Numbered from the stretch's first letter, positions 17,846 to 27,228 are shown. The stretch: DNA of 64,000 nt from Arcticibacter sp045629565 (GCF_045629565.1 NZ_JAZQRL010000132.1:1-64000), one strand, 5' to 3'. The notes: a model not told the origin generated them from the sequence alone. Numbers and translations: made by a program.

Positions 17846-19114
17846 ATGAATACACTACTCTTTCGCTCAGCCACACTTATCTGTCCAAATTCCGAATATC
17901 ATAAAAAGTCTGTTGATGTATTGATAAAGGACGGCAAGATTGAAGAGCTGTCTGGAAACATTGACGCTGGTAAAGAAGGGTTGCAGGTGATAAATGCAAA
18001 AGGTTGCTACCTGGCCCCTGGATTTTTTGATCTTAACGCCAGTTTTGGTGAACCTGGATATGAGACACGGGAGGACTTGATAAGTGGAGCCCTGGCCGCT
18101 ATGGCCGGAGGATTTACGGGAGTGGCTATTCAACCATCTACTAATCCGCCTATACATTCGAAGTCGGAAGTTTCTTATATAGTAAACCGCAGTTCCAGCT
18201 TCCTAACGGATGTTCATCCGCTCGGATGTATAAGCTATGGAAGAGAAGGCAAAGATCTGGCAGAGCTATACGATATGAAACTTGCGGGAGCCGTGGCCTT
18301 TACAGACGGTAACCGGCCTATAAATGACTCTGGACTGATGAGCAGGGCCTTACTTTATGCAAAGGGATTTGACGGCCTTGTGTTTTCTTATCCGGAGGAC
18401 AGCTCAGTAGCAGGGAAGGGTAAAATGAACGAAGGAGTTGTTAGTACTTTTTTGGGAATGAAAGGTATTCCGAGCCTTGCCGAAGAAATCGCTATTTCGA
18501 GAGATTTATACTTAGCAGAATACAATGACTCAAGGATCCACTTCAGCACCATTTCTTCAGCGGGCAGTGTAAGGCTGATTCGGGAAGCGAAAGCGAAGGG
18601 GGTTCGCGTTACCTGTGACGTTGCGGCCCATCATCTCGTACTTACCGATGAGGTTCTGAAGGGCTTCGATACCAATTACAAAGTTAAACCTCCATTGAGA
18701 GGTATGGAAGACGTAGATGCTCTCCTGGAAGGATTGACTGACGGAACGATTGACGCGATCGTATCCCAACATACACCGCACGAAATTGAGTTCAAAGATG
18801 TTGAGTTTGAAATAGCGTCATTTGGGATTATAGGTCTTCAAACCGTTCTACCGCTGGCTTTGAAAACCGGATTGCCGGTTGATCTACTAGTGGAGAAGCT
18901 GTCTGTTAACCCGCGAAAAATATTGAATTTGCCTTTGCCTTCATTAGAGAAGGGAGATGTTGCCAACTTAGTTCTCTTTAGTGAGGATTTAGAATGGGTC
19001 TTTGACCCGGGCAGCAATAAATCTAAAGCGGCCAATTCACCTTTTATAGGTCAAACACTGAAAGGAAGGGTTCTGGCCGTGTGTAACAATGAACAGTTTT
19101 ATTATCAACAATAA
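17846..19114 (+). CDS. Dihydroorotase-like amidohydrolase, predicted non-catalytic
   Basis: Overall sequence and length (422 residues) match type I dihydroorotase, the pyrimidine-pathway enzyme that closes carbamoyl-aspartate to dihydroorotate. The key metal and substrate residues are changed. The DxHxHxR motif reads D62-L-N64-A-S66-F-G68, so both histidines and the arginine are lost. The HCED motif reads YPED with tyrosine at 182. The catalytic aspartate of DHAPH is Q308 in QHTPH. Only the histidines of the AAHHL block and of QHTPH remain. This resembles the inactive dihydroorotase-like subunits known to support aspartate transcarbamoylase in some bacteria. A structural role of that kind is inference, and another, active PyrC should exist elsewhere. 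The gene sits between the BatA-like gene and an acidic unknown protein, with gaps of 15 and 5 bases. Confidence 0.88.
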   Translation: MNTLLFRSATLICPNSEYHKKSVDVLIKDGKIEELSGNIDAGKEGLQVINAKGCYLAPGFFDLNASFGEPGYETREDLISGALAAMAGGFTGVAIQPSTNPPIHSKSEVSYIVNRSSSFLTDVHPLGCISYGREGKDLAELYDMKLAGAVAFTDGNRPINDSGLMSRALLYAKGFDGLVFSYPEDSSVAGKGKMNEGVVSTFLGMKGIPSLAEEIAISRDLYLAEYNDSRIHFSTISSAGSVRLIREAKAKGVRVTCDVAAHHLVLTDEVLKGFDTNYKVKPPLRGMEDVDALLEGLTDGTIDAIVSQHTPHEIEFKDVEFEIASFGIIGLQTVLPLALKTGLPVDLLVEKLSVNPRKILNLPLPSLEKGDVANLVLFSEDLEWVFDPGSNKSKAANSPFIGQTLKGRVLAVCNNEQFYYQQ

Positions 19115-19119
19115 GGACT

Positions 19120-19794
19120 ATGGAAAAACAGATCGAAAAGGCAGTAAATGCCGCGTTAGCGCAATTTGAGAGTATCTCAGGAAAATCAGTTGGCGAGTTC
19201 CAGGACAAGATCAGTACTGTCTTCGATTCTGAGAAGGGTTTTATGGATAAGGTTGCGGACCTGGATGCCGCATTTGACGATGAGCCGTCGCTGGAGAATC
19301 TTCGTGAGGTGTTTTTTGATCTGCTAATGGTCAATTTCTTTTCGGAAGATGTGCATAAGCTGGAGGAAGATTATCTGGAGACTCCAGAGTGGGAAGAAAT
19401 TGAAAATCAAACGATTGATCGTGGTACAGAACTACTGAACGTCTTGCTCTATATTCAGGAGTGCGAGGATGAGGACATTCAGCCGGAACTCGAAGACTTC
19501 CTGAAGGAGTTCTTGCTCGTTGATGAGGATGAGTTTCAGGATGAGCACCGTATCTATGAGGATATGATAGCCAACCAGGTATTGATGGAAAGCAATGTTG
19601 AGGAGATCAGCAAGGTTGCTGCGAGCTTGTCTGAGGAATCGGAAATAGGGGATTTATTTTATCCGGTGATGTGTTTCTTTTTACAGACCACTCCGGAAGA
19701 AGACGAGGTTCAGGAGGTTATTAACTACAGTCAGGAACCAGACTTTGATGCCGTAGTATACTCCATGTTAGTGGCGTTTAATGAAGGAGAATAG
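19120..19794 (+). CDS. Acidic soluble hypothetical protein, 224 residues
   Basis: I do not recognise the family. The product is strongly acidic, predominantly helical by pattern, and has no signal peptide or membrane segment. An acidic stretch (ECEDEDIQPELEDF, then VDEDEFQDEH) lies in the middle, with a hydrophobic cluster LFYPVMCFFLQTT near the C-terminus. It begins 5 bases after the dihydroorotase-like gene, and its stop codon abuts the GTG start of the DUF4199 gene, so translation of the two is likely coupled. A cytoplasmic adaptor or chaperone-like role is possible but nothing in the sequence proves it. Confidence 0.8.
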   Translation: MEKQIEKAVNAALAQFESISGKSVGEFQDKISTVFDSEKGFMDKVADLDAAFDDEPSLENLREVFFDLLMVNFFSEDVHKLEEDYLETPEWEEIENQTIDRGTELLNVLLYIQECEDEDIQPELEDFLKEFLLVDEDEFQDEHRIYEDMIANQVLMESNVEEISKVAASLSEESEIGDLFYPVMCFFLQTTPEEDEVQEVINYSQEPDFDAVVYSMLVAFNEGE

Positions 19795-20379
19795 GTGGCC
19801 GAAGTATCAATAAATCAAAGAGAATTAAAAAAAGGTGGGGCCATTAATGGCCTCATCTTTGGTATTATCGTCTTGCTTGCTGGTATTATTTCCGTTTATA
19901 TGCTGGCAAATACAGCGAATTTTGCCCTGGTTGTTGCAACGCCCTTGATCGTGTCATTACTCGTTCCACTCGGAGCTGCGGTTTTTTTAGCGCTTAGTTT
20001 GAGAAAGCGAGTAGGGGGGTACTGGACTTTGAGACAGGCAACTACCGGGATATTTATTATGTTCATCGTGGCCTACACTTTTTCGACCGTGGGGAATTTC
20101 GTGTTTTATGAAGTAAGTGGGCCCGCTTTGAAAGCTAAGACGAAGGAAAACCTGGTTAGGGTGACCACCTCGTTCCTCGAAAGGCAGGGAGCAAATCAGG
20201 ATGAGATTGACGCATCTGTAGACAAAGTAAATGCCGGTTTCGCAGAAGGAGCTGTTTTGACTACCGGACAAATGGTTCAGGGATATTTGCAGGCTATCAT
20301 CATTATTTTTGTAGTTGCCCTTATCTTTGCAGCGATATTTAAAAAAGAGCCTCCGGTCTTTGTAAGAGAAGAGGACTAA
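19795..20379 (+). CDS. DUF4199 family membrane protein
   Basis: This protein of 194 residues has four predicted membrane helices (about 15-38, 42-65, 78-98 and 160-182) and a soluble stretch between the third and fourth. This matches the DUF4199 family found almost only in Bacteroidota. The start is a GTG directly following the stop of the acidic gene, and no better ATG lies nearby. The function is unknown. It sits just upstream of a glycosyltransferase gene, a neighbourhood often kept in this phylum. Confidence 0.85.
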   Translation: MAEVSINQRELKKGGAINGLIFGIIVLLAGIISVYMLANTANFALVVATPLIVSLLVPLGAAVFLALSLRKRVGGYWTLRQATTGIFIMFIVAYTFSTVGNFVFYEVSGPALKAKTKENLVRVTTSFLERQGANQDEIDASVDKVNAGFAEGAVLTTGQMVQGYLQAIIIIFVVALIFAAIFKKEPPVFVREED

Positions 20380-20383
20380 TAAT

Positions 20384-21349
20384 ATGTTGAACTCAAATAT
20401 GGATATATCCGTAGTCGTACCACTATATAACGAAGAAGAATCTCTGCCGGAGCTGGTTGAATGGAACCGGCGTGTTATGGAGGCCCATAACTATTCTTAC
20501 GAGATAATTCTGGTGGACGACGGCAGCACCGATCACTCCTGGGAAGTAATTGAAGGTCTTAAGAAACAGAATCCGCATATCCGAGGGATTAAATTCAGAA
20601 GAAATTATGGTAAGTCAGCTGCATTAAATGTGGGGTTTGAAGCGGCGCAGGGCAGGGTGGTAATCACGATGGACGCAGACCTTCAGGACAGTCCGGATGA
20701 AATACCGACTCTTTACAGTCGTATTGTCGACGATAAATTTGATCTTGTTTCCGGATGGAAGAAAAAACGGCATGATCCGATCACTAAAACTGTACCAACC
20801 AAGCTGTTCAACTCGGCCACGAGGAAGATGTCTGGCATTCACAATCTTCATGACTTCAACTGTGGATTGAAGGCTTATCGCCGGGAAGTGGTTAAAAGCA
20901 TCGAGGTCTATGGGGAGATGCACCGCTATATACCGGTGCTTGCAAAATGGGCTGGATTTAAGAAAATAGGGGAACAAGTTGTAGAACATCGTCCAAGGAA
21001 ATACGGTACTACCAAGTTTGGTCTGAGCAGGTTTATAAATGGTTTTCTTGACTTGCTTTCCATTATTTTTGTAGGAAAGTTTGGCAAGCGTCCTATGCAC
21101 TTCTTTGGTGCATTAGGCGTTCTGAGTTTTTTCGCAGGAACAGCGATTTCGGTGTGGTTAATTGCTGAGAAACTCTATGATATCTCGCATGGTTTGAAAT
21201 TTAGAAACGTGACCGATCAGCCGCTGTTCTTTATCGCCCTCGTAGCCATAATCGTAGGTTTTCAGTTGTTTCTCACCGGGTTCGTTGCGGAGCTGGTTGC
21301 CCGAAATTCGTCTGAACGTAACGCTTACCAGATAGAAAGAGAGGCCTGA
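20384..21349 (+). CDS. GT2 polyprenyl-phosphate glycosyltransferase (DPM1/GtrB-like)
   Basis: This is a membrane-attached family 2 glycosyltransferase of 321 residues. The N-terminal GT-A domain shows VVPLYNEEESL, the nucleotide-binding VDDGSTD and the metal-binding MDADLQD. The basic stretch near HRPRKYGTTKFG is typical of enzymes that transfer a sugar from a nucleotide donor to polyprenyl phosphate. Two C-terminal helices (about 235-260 and 275-300) anchor it. An internal ATG at 20399 is a possible alternative start. Its stop overlaps the start of the next glycosyltransferase by one base (TGATG), so the two are translationally coupled. Confidence 0.92.
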   Translation: MLNSNMDISVVVPLYNEEESLPELVEWNRRVMEAHNYSYEIILVDDGSTDHSWEVIEGLKKQNPHIRGIKFRRNYGKSAALNVGFEAAQGRVVITMDADLQDSPDEIPTLYSRIVDDKFDLVSGWKKKRHDPITKTVPTKLFNSATRKMSGIHNLHDFNCGLKAYRREVVKSIEVYGEMHRYIPVLAKWAGFKKIGEQVVEHRPRKYGTTKFGLSRFINGFLDLLSIIFVGKFGKRPMHFFGALGVLSFFAGTAISVWLIAEKLYDISHGLKFRNVTDQPLFFIALVAIIVGFQLFLTGFVAELVARNSSERNAYQIEREA

Positions 21350-22320
21350 TGTTCTTTTCGATAATTATTCCCTTATACAACAGACCACAGGAGATAGACG
21401 AGCTTCTGTATACGCTTACGCTTCAGACGTATACACAGTTTGAAGTTCTGGTTATTGAAGACGGGTCCGTCAAAGATGCCCGGGAAATCGTTGAAAGTTA
21501 CCGGGACAAGCTGGATGTCAGGTATTACTTCAAGCATAATGAAGGACAAGGCTTCACGCGGAACTACGCTTTTAAATTAGCCAAGGGCGACTACTTTATC
21601 ATGTTTGATTCCGATTGTCTTATTCCTTCGGATTATCTGGAAATCGTTCATCGTCATCTATTGAAGCATCAGCTGGATGCTTATGGAGGCCCTGATGCAG
21701 CGCACTCATCTTTCACTCCGGTTCAGAAAGCTATCAGTTATGCAATGACATCACCTTTTACCACCGGTGGTATCCGCGGTAATAAGAAGCGAATAGGGGG
21801 GGCCTTTCATCCAAGAAGTTTTAATATGGGGATTTCCCGAAGAGTTTGGGAAGCGACGCATGGTTTTATTCTAACCCGTCTTGGGGAAGATATCGAATTT
21901 AGTATCCGCATACAGTCGATGGGTTTTAAGACCGGTCTGATCCCTGAGGCAAAAGTATTTCATAAACGACGTACAAATTTTAAGCAATTTTATAAGCAAC
22001 TTCATTTTTTTGGACGTGCGAGGATAAATATTTATACATTTTTTCCGTCTCAGTTGAAAGCTGTTCATTTCTTTCCGGCATTGTTTACATTATTTGTTAT
22101 TTTTACGGCGCTTGCTAACGCGCTAAGCATCAAACTGGCAGATGTATGCAATTTTCTGATTGCTGTATACATTTTGCTATTGTTCTTTCATTCATGGAAT
22201 GCGAACAAATCAGCAAAGGTTGCGTTTTTAAGCATAGTAGCAGCCTTTGTTCAGCTAATCGCTTATGGCTTAGGTTTTATGCAGGATTTTTGGAAGCGAA
22301 TAATTCTTAAACATTCATGA
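21349..22320 (+). CDS. GT2 family glycosyltransferase
   Basis: This second family 2 glycosyltransferase, of 323 residues, has an N-terminal SIIIPLYNRP strand, the IEDGS nucleotide-binding site, the DSDC metal motif and the acceptor-site GEDIEFSIRI block (ED motif). Three membrane helices fill the C-terminal 90 residues. It most likely adds a sugar to a lipid-linked acceptor together with the preceding enzyme, and donor and acceptor are not deducible. The gene overlaps its upstream neighbour by one base and its downstream neighbour by four (ATGA), indicating a tightly coupled trio. Confidence 0.9.
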   Translation: MFFSIIIPLYNRPQEIDELLYTLTLQTYTQFEVLVIEDGSVKDAREIVESYRDKLDVRYYFKHNEGQGFTRNYAFKLAKGDYFIMFDSDCLIPSDYLEIVHRHLLKHQLDAYGGPDAAHSSFTPVQKAISYAMTSPFTTGGIRGNKKRIGGAFHPRSFNMGISRRVWEATHGFILTRLGEDIEFSIRIQSMGFKTGLIPEAKVFHKRRTNFKQFYKQLHFFGRARINIYTFFPSQLKAVHFFPALFTLFVIFTALANALSIKLADVCNFLIAVYILLLFFHSWNANKSAKVAFLSIVAAFVQLIAYGLGFMQDFWKRIILKHS

Positions 22321-23105
22321 TTGAATTTCTAAAGGAAAGCACATTTGGCGTAAATGATGTAGTTACGACGGCATGGAGAGTGCTGAAACGCCAATATTTC
22401 AAGATATTGGGTTTGTGCCTTCTTATGTTTGTTATATTCAACCTTTCCGGCATCCTGGCTATGTATATCGGAGGTTTTAACATAGGATTGAGTATTCTTA
22501 TGATGCTTATCTTTATCGCTGCATACTTCGGATTTCAGCTGACACTGTTCAAATTTGTGCTTCGGGTACTTGATAAGCCCGATGAGGACGTCTACGTTAA
22601 GGATTCCTTTCCAACCACAAGGCAGATTCTGAGATTTCTATTGGCGACGTTTTATTTTGTGCTTTGTATTCTGGTAGTTTATGGTCTCATCATCCTGGTA
22701 ATACTCCCATTCGCCTATGTACGCATACCGATGGATATTCTCACTCAGGTCGCGACATCGTTAGGAGTTCTGGGTATCATTTTTACCTGGATCCGGATTT
22801 CTTTTTTTCCCTTCTTTATAATAGATAGAAATTGTTCACCCTTTAAGTCTATCAGATTGAGTATGGCTATTACTAGGGGCAATTTTACTAAATTGTTGAT
22901 GCTGTTGATGCTTCTTGCAATTTGTCAGGCACTTTATTTAAAGATCTATTCTGAACAGGATCTTATTTCGGCTGCGATGATTAACCTTGTCAACTCTTTG
23001 CTTATCATTCCTCTGTCGAGCGTGGCTATAGCTGTGGCTTATCGTCAGATGATGAATGAGTATCACGGAGAGGAAGATCCGGGCTTAATGGGCAATATCA
23101 TTTAA
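22317..23105 (+). CDS. Polytopic membrane protein of unknown function
   Basis: This 262-residue protein begins with a short amphipathic segment and then has about six membrane helices, including LGLCLLMFVIFNLSGILAMYI and MLIFIAAYFGFQLTLFKFVL. It resembles the broad group of DUF975/glycerophosphoryl-type membrane domains in overall pattern, but I cannot assign a family. The start codon lies within the stop codon of the preceding glycosyltransferase (ATGA), so it may help membrane placement or export of the same product. The GH3-type gene follows after 5 bases. Confidence 0.8.
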   Translation: MIEFLKESTFGVNDVVTTAWRVLKRQYFKILGLCLLMFVIFNLSGILAMYIGGFNIGLSILMMLIFIAAYFGFQLTLFKFVLRVLDKPDEDVYVKDSFPTTRQILRFLLATFYFVLCILVVYGLIILVILPFAYVRIPMDILTQVATSLGVLGIIFTWIRISFFPFFIIDRNCSPFKSIRLSMAITRGNFTKLLMLLMLLAICQALYLKIYSEQDLISAAMINLVNSLLIIPLSSVAIAVAYRQMMNEYHGEEDPGLMGNII

Positions 23106-23110
23106 TTAGT

Positions 23111-24613
23111 ATGGGACTTAAGGCGAAACTTAGCAAGCCCTTTGCTGCGTTGGCAGTTTACCGGATTAACAAATGGAAAAACAGGTCAATAGAAGTGCAG
23201 AACCGGATTATGTCTACCTTAGTCCGTCAGGCAAGGTATACGGTTTTTGGGCGGGATCATAATTTTAATCAGATCCAGACCTATGAAGATTTTAAAAAGA
23301 ACGTCCCTATTCGCGACTACGAAGATTTGAGACCGTACGTAGACAGGATAGTAAATGGAGAAGCGGATATCTTGTGGAAAGGTAAGCCTGCTTATCTTGC
23401 CAAAACCTCCGGCACTACATCAGGCGTAAAATACATTCCTATTTCAAAAGAATCTATGCCTGAGCATATCAAGGCCGCCCGCAATGCGCTGCTAACTTAC
23501 ATACATGAAACGGGTAAAACTGACTTCGTGAATGGAAAGATGATTTTCTTACAAGGAAGTCCGGTGCTTTCAGAGAAACATGGTGTTGCCACGGGTCGGC
23601 TCTCCGGTATTGTTGCCCATCATATTCCGCAATATTTGCAGAAGAACCGACTTCCGACATATGAAACAAACTGCATTGAAGATTGGGAGGAAAAGGTAGA
23701 CGCAATAGTGGAGGAGACCTTTCATGAGGATATGACACTGATATCTGGCATACCTCCCTGGGTTCAGATGTATTTCGATCGTTTGTCCGCTAAAGCGGAC
23801 GGAAAGAAGATCAAGGATATTTTTAAAAACTTTGGCCTGTTTGTGTACGGTGGGGTTAACTATGAGCCATATCGCCAGAGGATGGAGGAGGTGATTGGCA
23901 GAAAGATTGATTCCATCGAAACTTACCCGGCTTCAGAAGGTTTCATCGCCTATCAAGATTCGCAGGAAGAAAAAGGTTTGCTGCTTCTGACAAATGCAGG
24001 AATGTTTTATGAGTTTATTCCTTCTGAAGAGTATTTTAGTGAAAACCGCCGTCGTTTAAGTTTAGCGGAGGTAGAACTTGGTACCAACTATGCCTTGATT
24101 TTAAATACGAATGCCGGACTTTGGGGGTACAGTATTGGTGATACGATCAGGTTTGTTTCCAAAAATCCCTATCGAATTGTGGTGACCGGTCGGATTAAAC
24201 ACTATATTTCCGCTTTCGGTGAGCATGTTATAGGAGAGGAAGTAGAGAGCGCTTTATTGGAAGCGGCGTCAGAATACGACGTGGAAGTGACTGAGTTTAC
24301 AGTAGCGCCGCAAGTCACTCCTTTGGCTGGTGAGCTTCCGTACCACGAGTGGTTCGTTGAATTCGCAAACCCGCCGCACGACATGGATGCATTCAGCAAG
24401 CGAGTGGACGTAGCCATGCAAAAGAAAAATATTTATTACTTTGACCTGATAACTGGAAATATCTTGAGGCCGCTCATAATCCGATCTCTGGTTAAGGGAG
24501 CTTTTCAGCAATATATGAAAAGCAAGGGTAAATTGGGTGGTCAGAACAAAGTACCGCGATTATCAAATGATCGTAACATTGCAGACGGACTGACACCTTT
24601 TATTACACAATAG
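23111..24613 (+). CDS. GH3 auxin-responsive-promoter family protein (acyl-adenylating enzyme fold)
   Basis: This 500-residue bacterial member of the GH3/JAR1 branch of adenylate-forming enzymes is a soluble protein. In plants these enzymes activate a carboxylate with ATP and join it to an amino acid. The ATP-binding loop AKTSGTTSGVKYIPIS is clear near residue 97. A central YPASEGF block and the VTGRIKHYISAFGEHV hinge (about residues 360-375) before the C-terminal subdomain are typical. The natural substrate of the bacterial proteins is not known, so no gene name is given. The start ATG at 23111 follows the preceding gene by 5 bases, and dxr follows after 11 bases, placing it in an operon with isoprenoid synthesis. 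Confidence 0.92.
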   Translation: MGLKAKLSKPFAALAVYRINKWKNRSIEVQNRIMSTLVRQARYTVFGRDHNFNQIQTYEDFKKNVPIRDYEDLRPYVDRIVNGEADILWKGKPAYLAKTSGTTSGVKYIPISKESMPEHIKAARNALLTYIHETGKTDFVNGKMIFLQGSPVLSEKHGVATGRLSGIVAHHIPQYLQKNRLPTYETNCIEDWEEKVDAIVEETFHEDMTLISGIPPWVQMYFDRLSAKADGKKIKDIFKNFGLFVYGGVNYEPYRQRMEEVIGRKIDSIETYPASEGFIAYQDSQEEKGLLLLTNAGMFYEFIPSEEYFSENRRRLSLAEVELGTNYALILNTNAGLWGYSIGDTIRFVSKNPYRIVVTGRIKHYISAFGEHVIGEEVESALLEAASEYDVEVTEFTVAPQVTPLAGELPYHEWFVEFANPPHDMDAFSKRVDVAMQKKNIYYFDLITGNILRPLIIRSLVKGAFQQYMKSKGKLGGQNKVPRLSNDRNIADGLTPFITQ

Positions 24614-24624
24614 AATTATTACAA

Positions 24625-25779
24625 TTGAAACATATAGCAATATTAGGATCTTCTGGTAGCATCGGTACTCAGGCTCTTGAAGTGATCAGGGATAATCCTG
24701 ATCGGTTTAAGATTTCGGTATTGACTGCCGGAAATAATGGCCGGCTACTTATTGAGCAGGCGCGAGAGTTTAAGCCCCTACAAGTGGTAATAGGTGACGA
24801 ACGGCAGCATGCAGAAGTTCGTTCGGCTCTTGAAGATTTAGGTATTGAAGTGTTTGCCGGTGAAAAAGCGTTGACAGAAGTAGTACAGCTTCCGTCGATC
24901 GATGTGGTGTTAACTGCTGTTGTTGGATTTTGTGGACTGCGACCTACTATAGCTGCAATTAAGGCTGGAAAGGATATTGCCCTGGCAAACAAGGAGACAA
25001 TGGTTGTAGCGGGCGAGCTGGTGAATGCACTGGCCAAGAAGCATAAAGTTTCTATTTTCCCCGTGGACTCTGAGCACTCAGCTATATTTCAATGTTTGCA
25101 AGGTGAGCAAGGCAATAAGGTGGAGAAAATTTACCTTACAGCGTCAGGTGGGCCATTTAGAGGGAAAAGTAAAGAATTTCTATCAACTGTAACGAAAGGC
25201 CAGGCTCTCCAGCATCCGAATTGGGTGATGGGAGCGAAAATTACCATTGACTCGGCTTCTCTGATGAATAAAGGACTGGAAGTAATAGAGGCTAAATGGC
25301 TTTTTGACTTGAAACCTGCACAGATCGATGTGATTGTTCATCCTCAGTCGATCATTCATTCAATCGCTCAATTTGAGGATGGTTCTATGAAAGCGCAGAT
25401 GGGTTTACCTGATATGAAACTTCCAATTCAATATGCACTGGGATATCCAGACAGAATATTAAACAGTTTTCCACGTTTTGATTTCTTGAAACATACTGAA
25501 ATGACGTTCGAGCAGCCTGACCGCCGGACTTTTCGCAACCTGCAATTTGCTTTTGACGCAATGGAAAAGGGGGGCAATAGCCCTTGTGTGCTTAATGCTG
25601 CAAATGAAATCGTTGTCCAGGCATTCCTGGATGATCGGTTAGGCTTTCTGGAGATGAGTGACATCATCGAAAAGTGTATGAGCGAAGTTTCCTATATTCG
25701 TGATCCGAATCTGGAGGATTTCATCGAGACGGATACTGAAACGAGGAAGTTTGCCAGTCAATTGGTAACAAATTATTAA
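24625..25779 (+). CDS. dxr: 1-deoxy-D-xylulose-5-phosphate reductoisomerase
   Basis: Dxr converts DXP to MEP using NADPH, the second step of the MEP isoprenoid pathway, in the cytoplasm. The 384-residue protein has the N-terminal NADPH-binding motif ILGSSGSIGTQALEV, the ALANKETMVVAG segment, the metal and substrate site VDSEHSAIFQCLQG, and the flexible substrate loop including PNWVMGAKITIDSASLMNKGLE. Length and motifs are complete. The likely start codon is TTG at 24625, since the conserved KHIAILG strand begins right after it and no ATG is available. The rseP gene follows after 30 bases, the usual partner order in Bacteroidota. Confidence 0.97.
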   Translation: MKHIAILGSSGSIGTQALEVIRDNPDRFKISVLTAGNNGRLLIEQAREFKPLQVVIGDERQHAEVRSALEDLGIEVFAGEKALTEVVQLPSIDVVLTAVVGFCGLRPTIAAIKAGKDIALANKETMVVAGELVNALAKKHKVSIFPVDSEHSAIFQCLQGEQGNKVEKIYLTASGGPFRGKSKEFLSTVTKGQALQHPNWVMGAKITIDSASLMNKGLEVIEAKWLFDLKPAQIDVIVHPQSIIHSIAQFEDGSMKAQMGLPDMKLPIQYALGYPDRILNSFPRFDFLKHTEMTFEQPDRRTFRNLQFAFDAMEKGGNSPCVLNAANEIVVQAFLDDRLGFLEMSDIIEKCMSEVSYIRDPNLEDFIETDTETRKFASQLVTNY

Positions 25780-25809
25780 AGAATTATTCTAATAGATTTT
25801 ATAAGTACT

Positions 25810-27132
25810 ATGGATGGATTGGTTATGACCGGCCAGCTTTTGCTGGGCCTATCAATATTGATTATACTACACGAGGCAGGCCATTTTTTTGCAGCGCGTG
25901 CTTTCGGTATAAAGGTTGAGAAATTTTACTTGTTCTTTGACGCCTGGGGATTTAAACTTTTTAGTTTTAAATATAAAGGGTGTGAATATGGAATGGGATG
26001 GCTGCCATTGGGTGGTTATGTGAAGATCGCAGGCATGATTGATGAATCTATGGATACAGAGCAGCTTGCTGGTCCACCGCAGCCATGGGAATTTCGGTCA
26101 AAACCAGCTTGGCAACGCCTGATTGTAATGTTAGGAGGAGTGGCCGTGAATATCGTTCTGGGGATGTTTATCTTCTGGATGCTTACTTTCAAAATGGGCG
26201 AGACTTATATTCCAAATGAGAAGCTTGTTAGCGGCGTTGTCCCAGGAAAGGTGGGTAAAGCCATTGGGATTGAGACAGGAGACCGGATCGTTGCTGTTAA
26301 TGGAACCAAGGTTGTCAGGTTTGACGAAATAACCAGTTCAAAGGTGTTGATGGGTGGAGGCACACTGACCATTAACAGAAACGGAGAATCGAAGGATATC
26401 CATGTACCTGGAAATATTCTTGATGAAGTTGCCGATCATGGTGTTACAGAGTTTGTGCAGCCAAGAACATCAATCAGCAGTGTGGCGGAGGTATTGCCAG
26501 GCAGTAAGGCTGCCGCGGCGGGTTTCGAAAAAGGAGATAGCATATTGAGTGTAAACGGAAAGCAGATCACTTATTTTGATGAATTCCAGCAGCAGTTGAT
26601 GGCTAAAAAGAACAATAAGATTAACGTGAATGTCTACCGAAATAGCCAGGTAGTGACGTTGATGCCTGTCGTCGGTGAGGACGGAACTATCGGTGTTTCA
26701 CTTAATATGAATGTTCCAACGGAAAGTCTTAATCATGGCTTATGGGCTTCTTTACCGATAGGCGCTTCAAAGGCCTGGGGTATGTTCACGGACAATGCCA
26801 AGGGGATAGGTAAAGTCGTTACCGGCCAGGTTAAGGCCCAGAAAGCATTCACAGGACCTGTAGGTATAGCCAATATGTTTGGCGCAGAGGTAAACTGGTT
26901 GAAGTTCTGGACGCTTGTAGGACTGCTTTCTATGGCTTTAGCATTGATGAACTTATTGCCTATTCCTGCTTTGGATGGTGGTCATGCAGTTTTTCTGATT
27001 ATTGAGATGGTGAAGGGAAGCCCACTAAGCGATAAATTCATGGAGCGTGCTCAACTAGTAGGTTTTGTTATTATCGTTGCTTTAATGGTATTTGTCTTAG
27101 GTAACGATATCTTTAAATATGTGCTCAACTAG
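25810..27132 (+). CDS. rseP: RseP-type site-2 intramembrane zinc metalloprotease
   Basis: This inner-membrane protease of 440 residues cleaves membrane-spanning substrates such as anti-sigma factors during envelope stress. The zinc motif HEAGH lies in the first membrane helix (H21-H25), and the second active-site element is the LDGGH block near residue 393. Two PDZ domains lie between them (about 120-195 and 210-290), and four membrane helices are predicted. An in-frame ATG at 25825 is a possible shorter start. It ends the core gene run. After its stop there is a clear promoter for the tRNA gene. Confidence 0.96.
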   Translation: MDGLVMTGQLLLGLSILIILHEAGHFFAARAFGIKVEKFYLFFDAWGFKLFSFKYKGCEYGMGWLPLGGYVKIAGMIDESMDTEQLAGPPQPWEFRSKPAWQRLIVMLGGVAVNIVLGMFIFWMLTFKMGETYIPNEKLVSGVVPGKVGKAIGIETGDRIVAVNGTKVVRFDEITSSKVLMGGGTLTINRNGESKDIHVPGNILDEVADHGVTEFVQPRTSISSVAEVLPGSKAAAAGFEKGDSILSVNGKQITYFDEFQQQLMAKKNNKINVNVYRNSQVVTLMPVVGEDGTIGVSLNMNVPTESLNHGLWASLPIGASKAWGMFTDNAKGIGKVVTGQVKAQKAFTGPVGIANMFGAEVNWLKFWTLVGLLSMALALMNLLPIPALDGGHAVFLIIEMVKGSPLSDKFMERAQLVGFVIIVALMVFVLGNDIFKYVLN

Positions 27133-27173
27133 TTACATTGCTGAATATCAGGTCGCTAAAAATATTCCGTTTT

Positions 27174-27208
27174 TTTGTTGTAAATCTGGGGTGTATTGAA
27201 TAGATTTG
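27174..27208 (+). promoter_or_regulatory. Bacteroidota-type promoter for tRNA-Leu
   Basis: TTTGTTG at 27174-27180 and TAGATTTG at 27201-27208 match the -33 and -7 consensus (TTTG/TTG and TAnnTTTG) with an ideal 20-base spacer. The tRNA starts 20 bases downstream. Confidence 0.75.
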
Positions 27209-27228
27209 CATCCCGTTAACGAAGGAAT

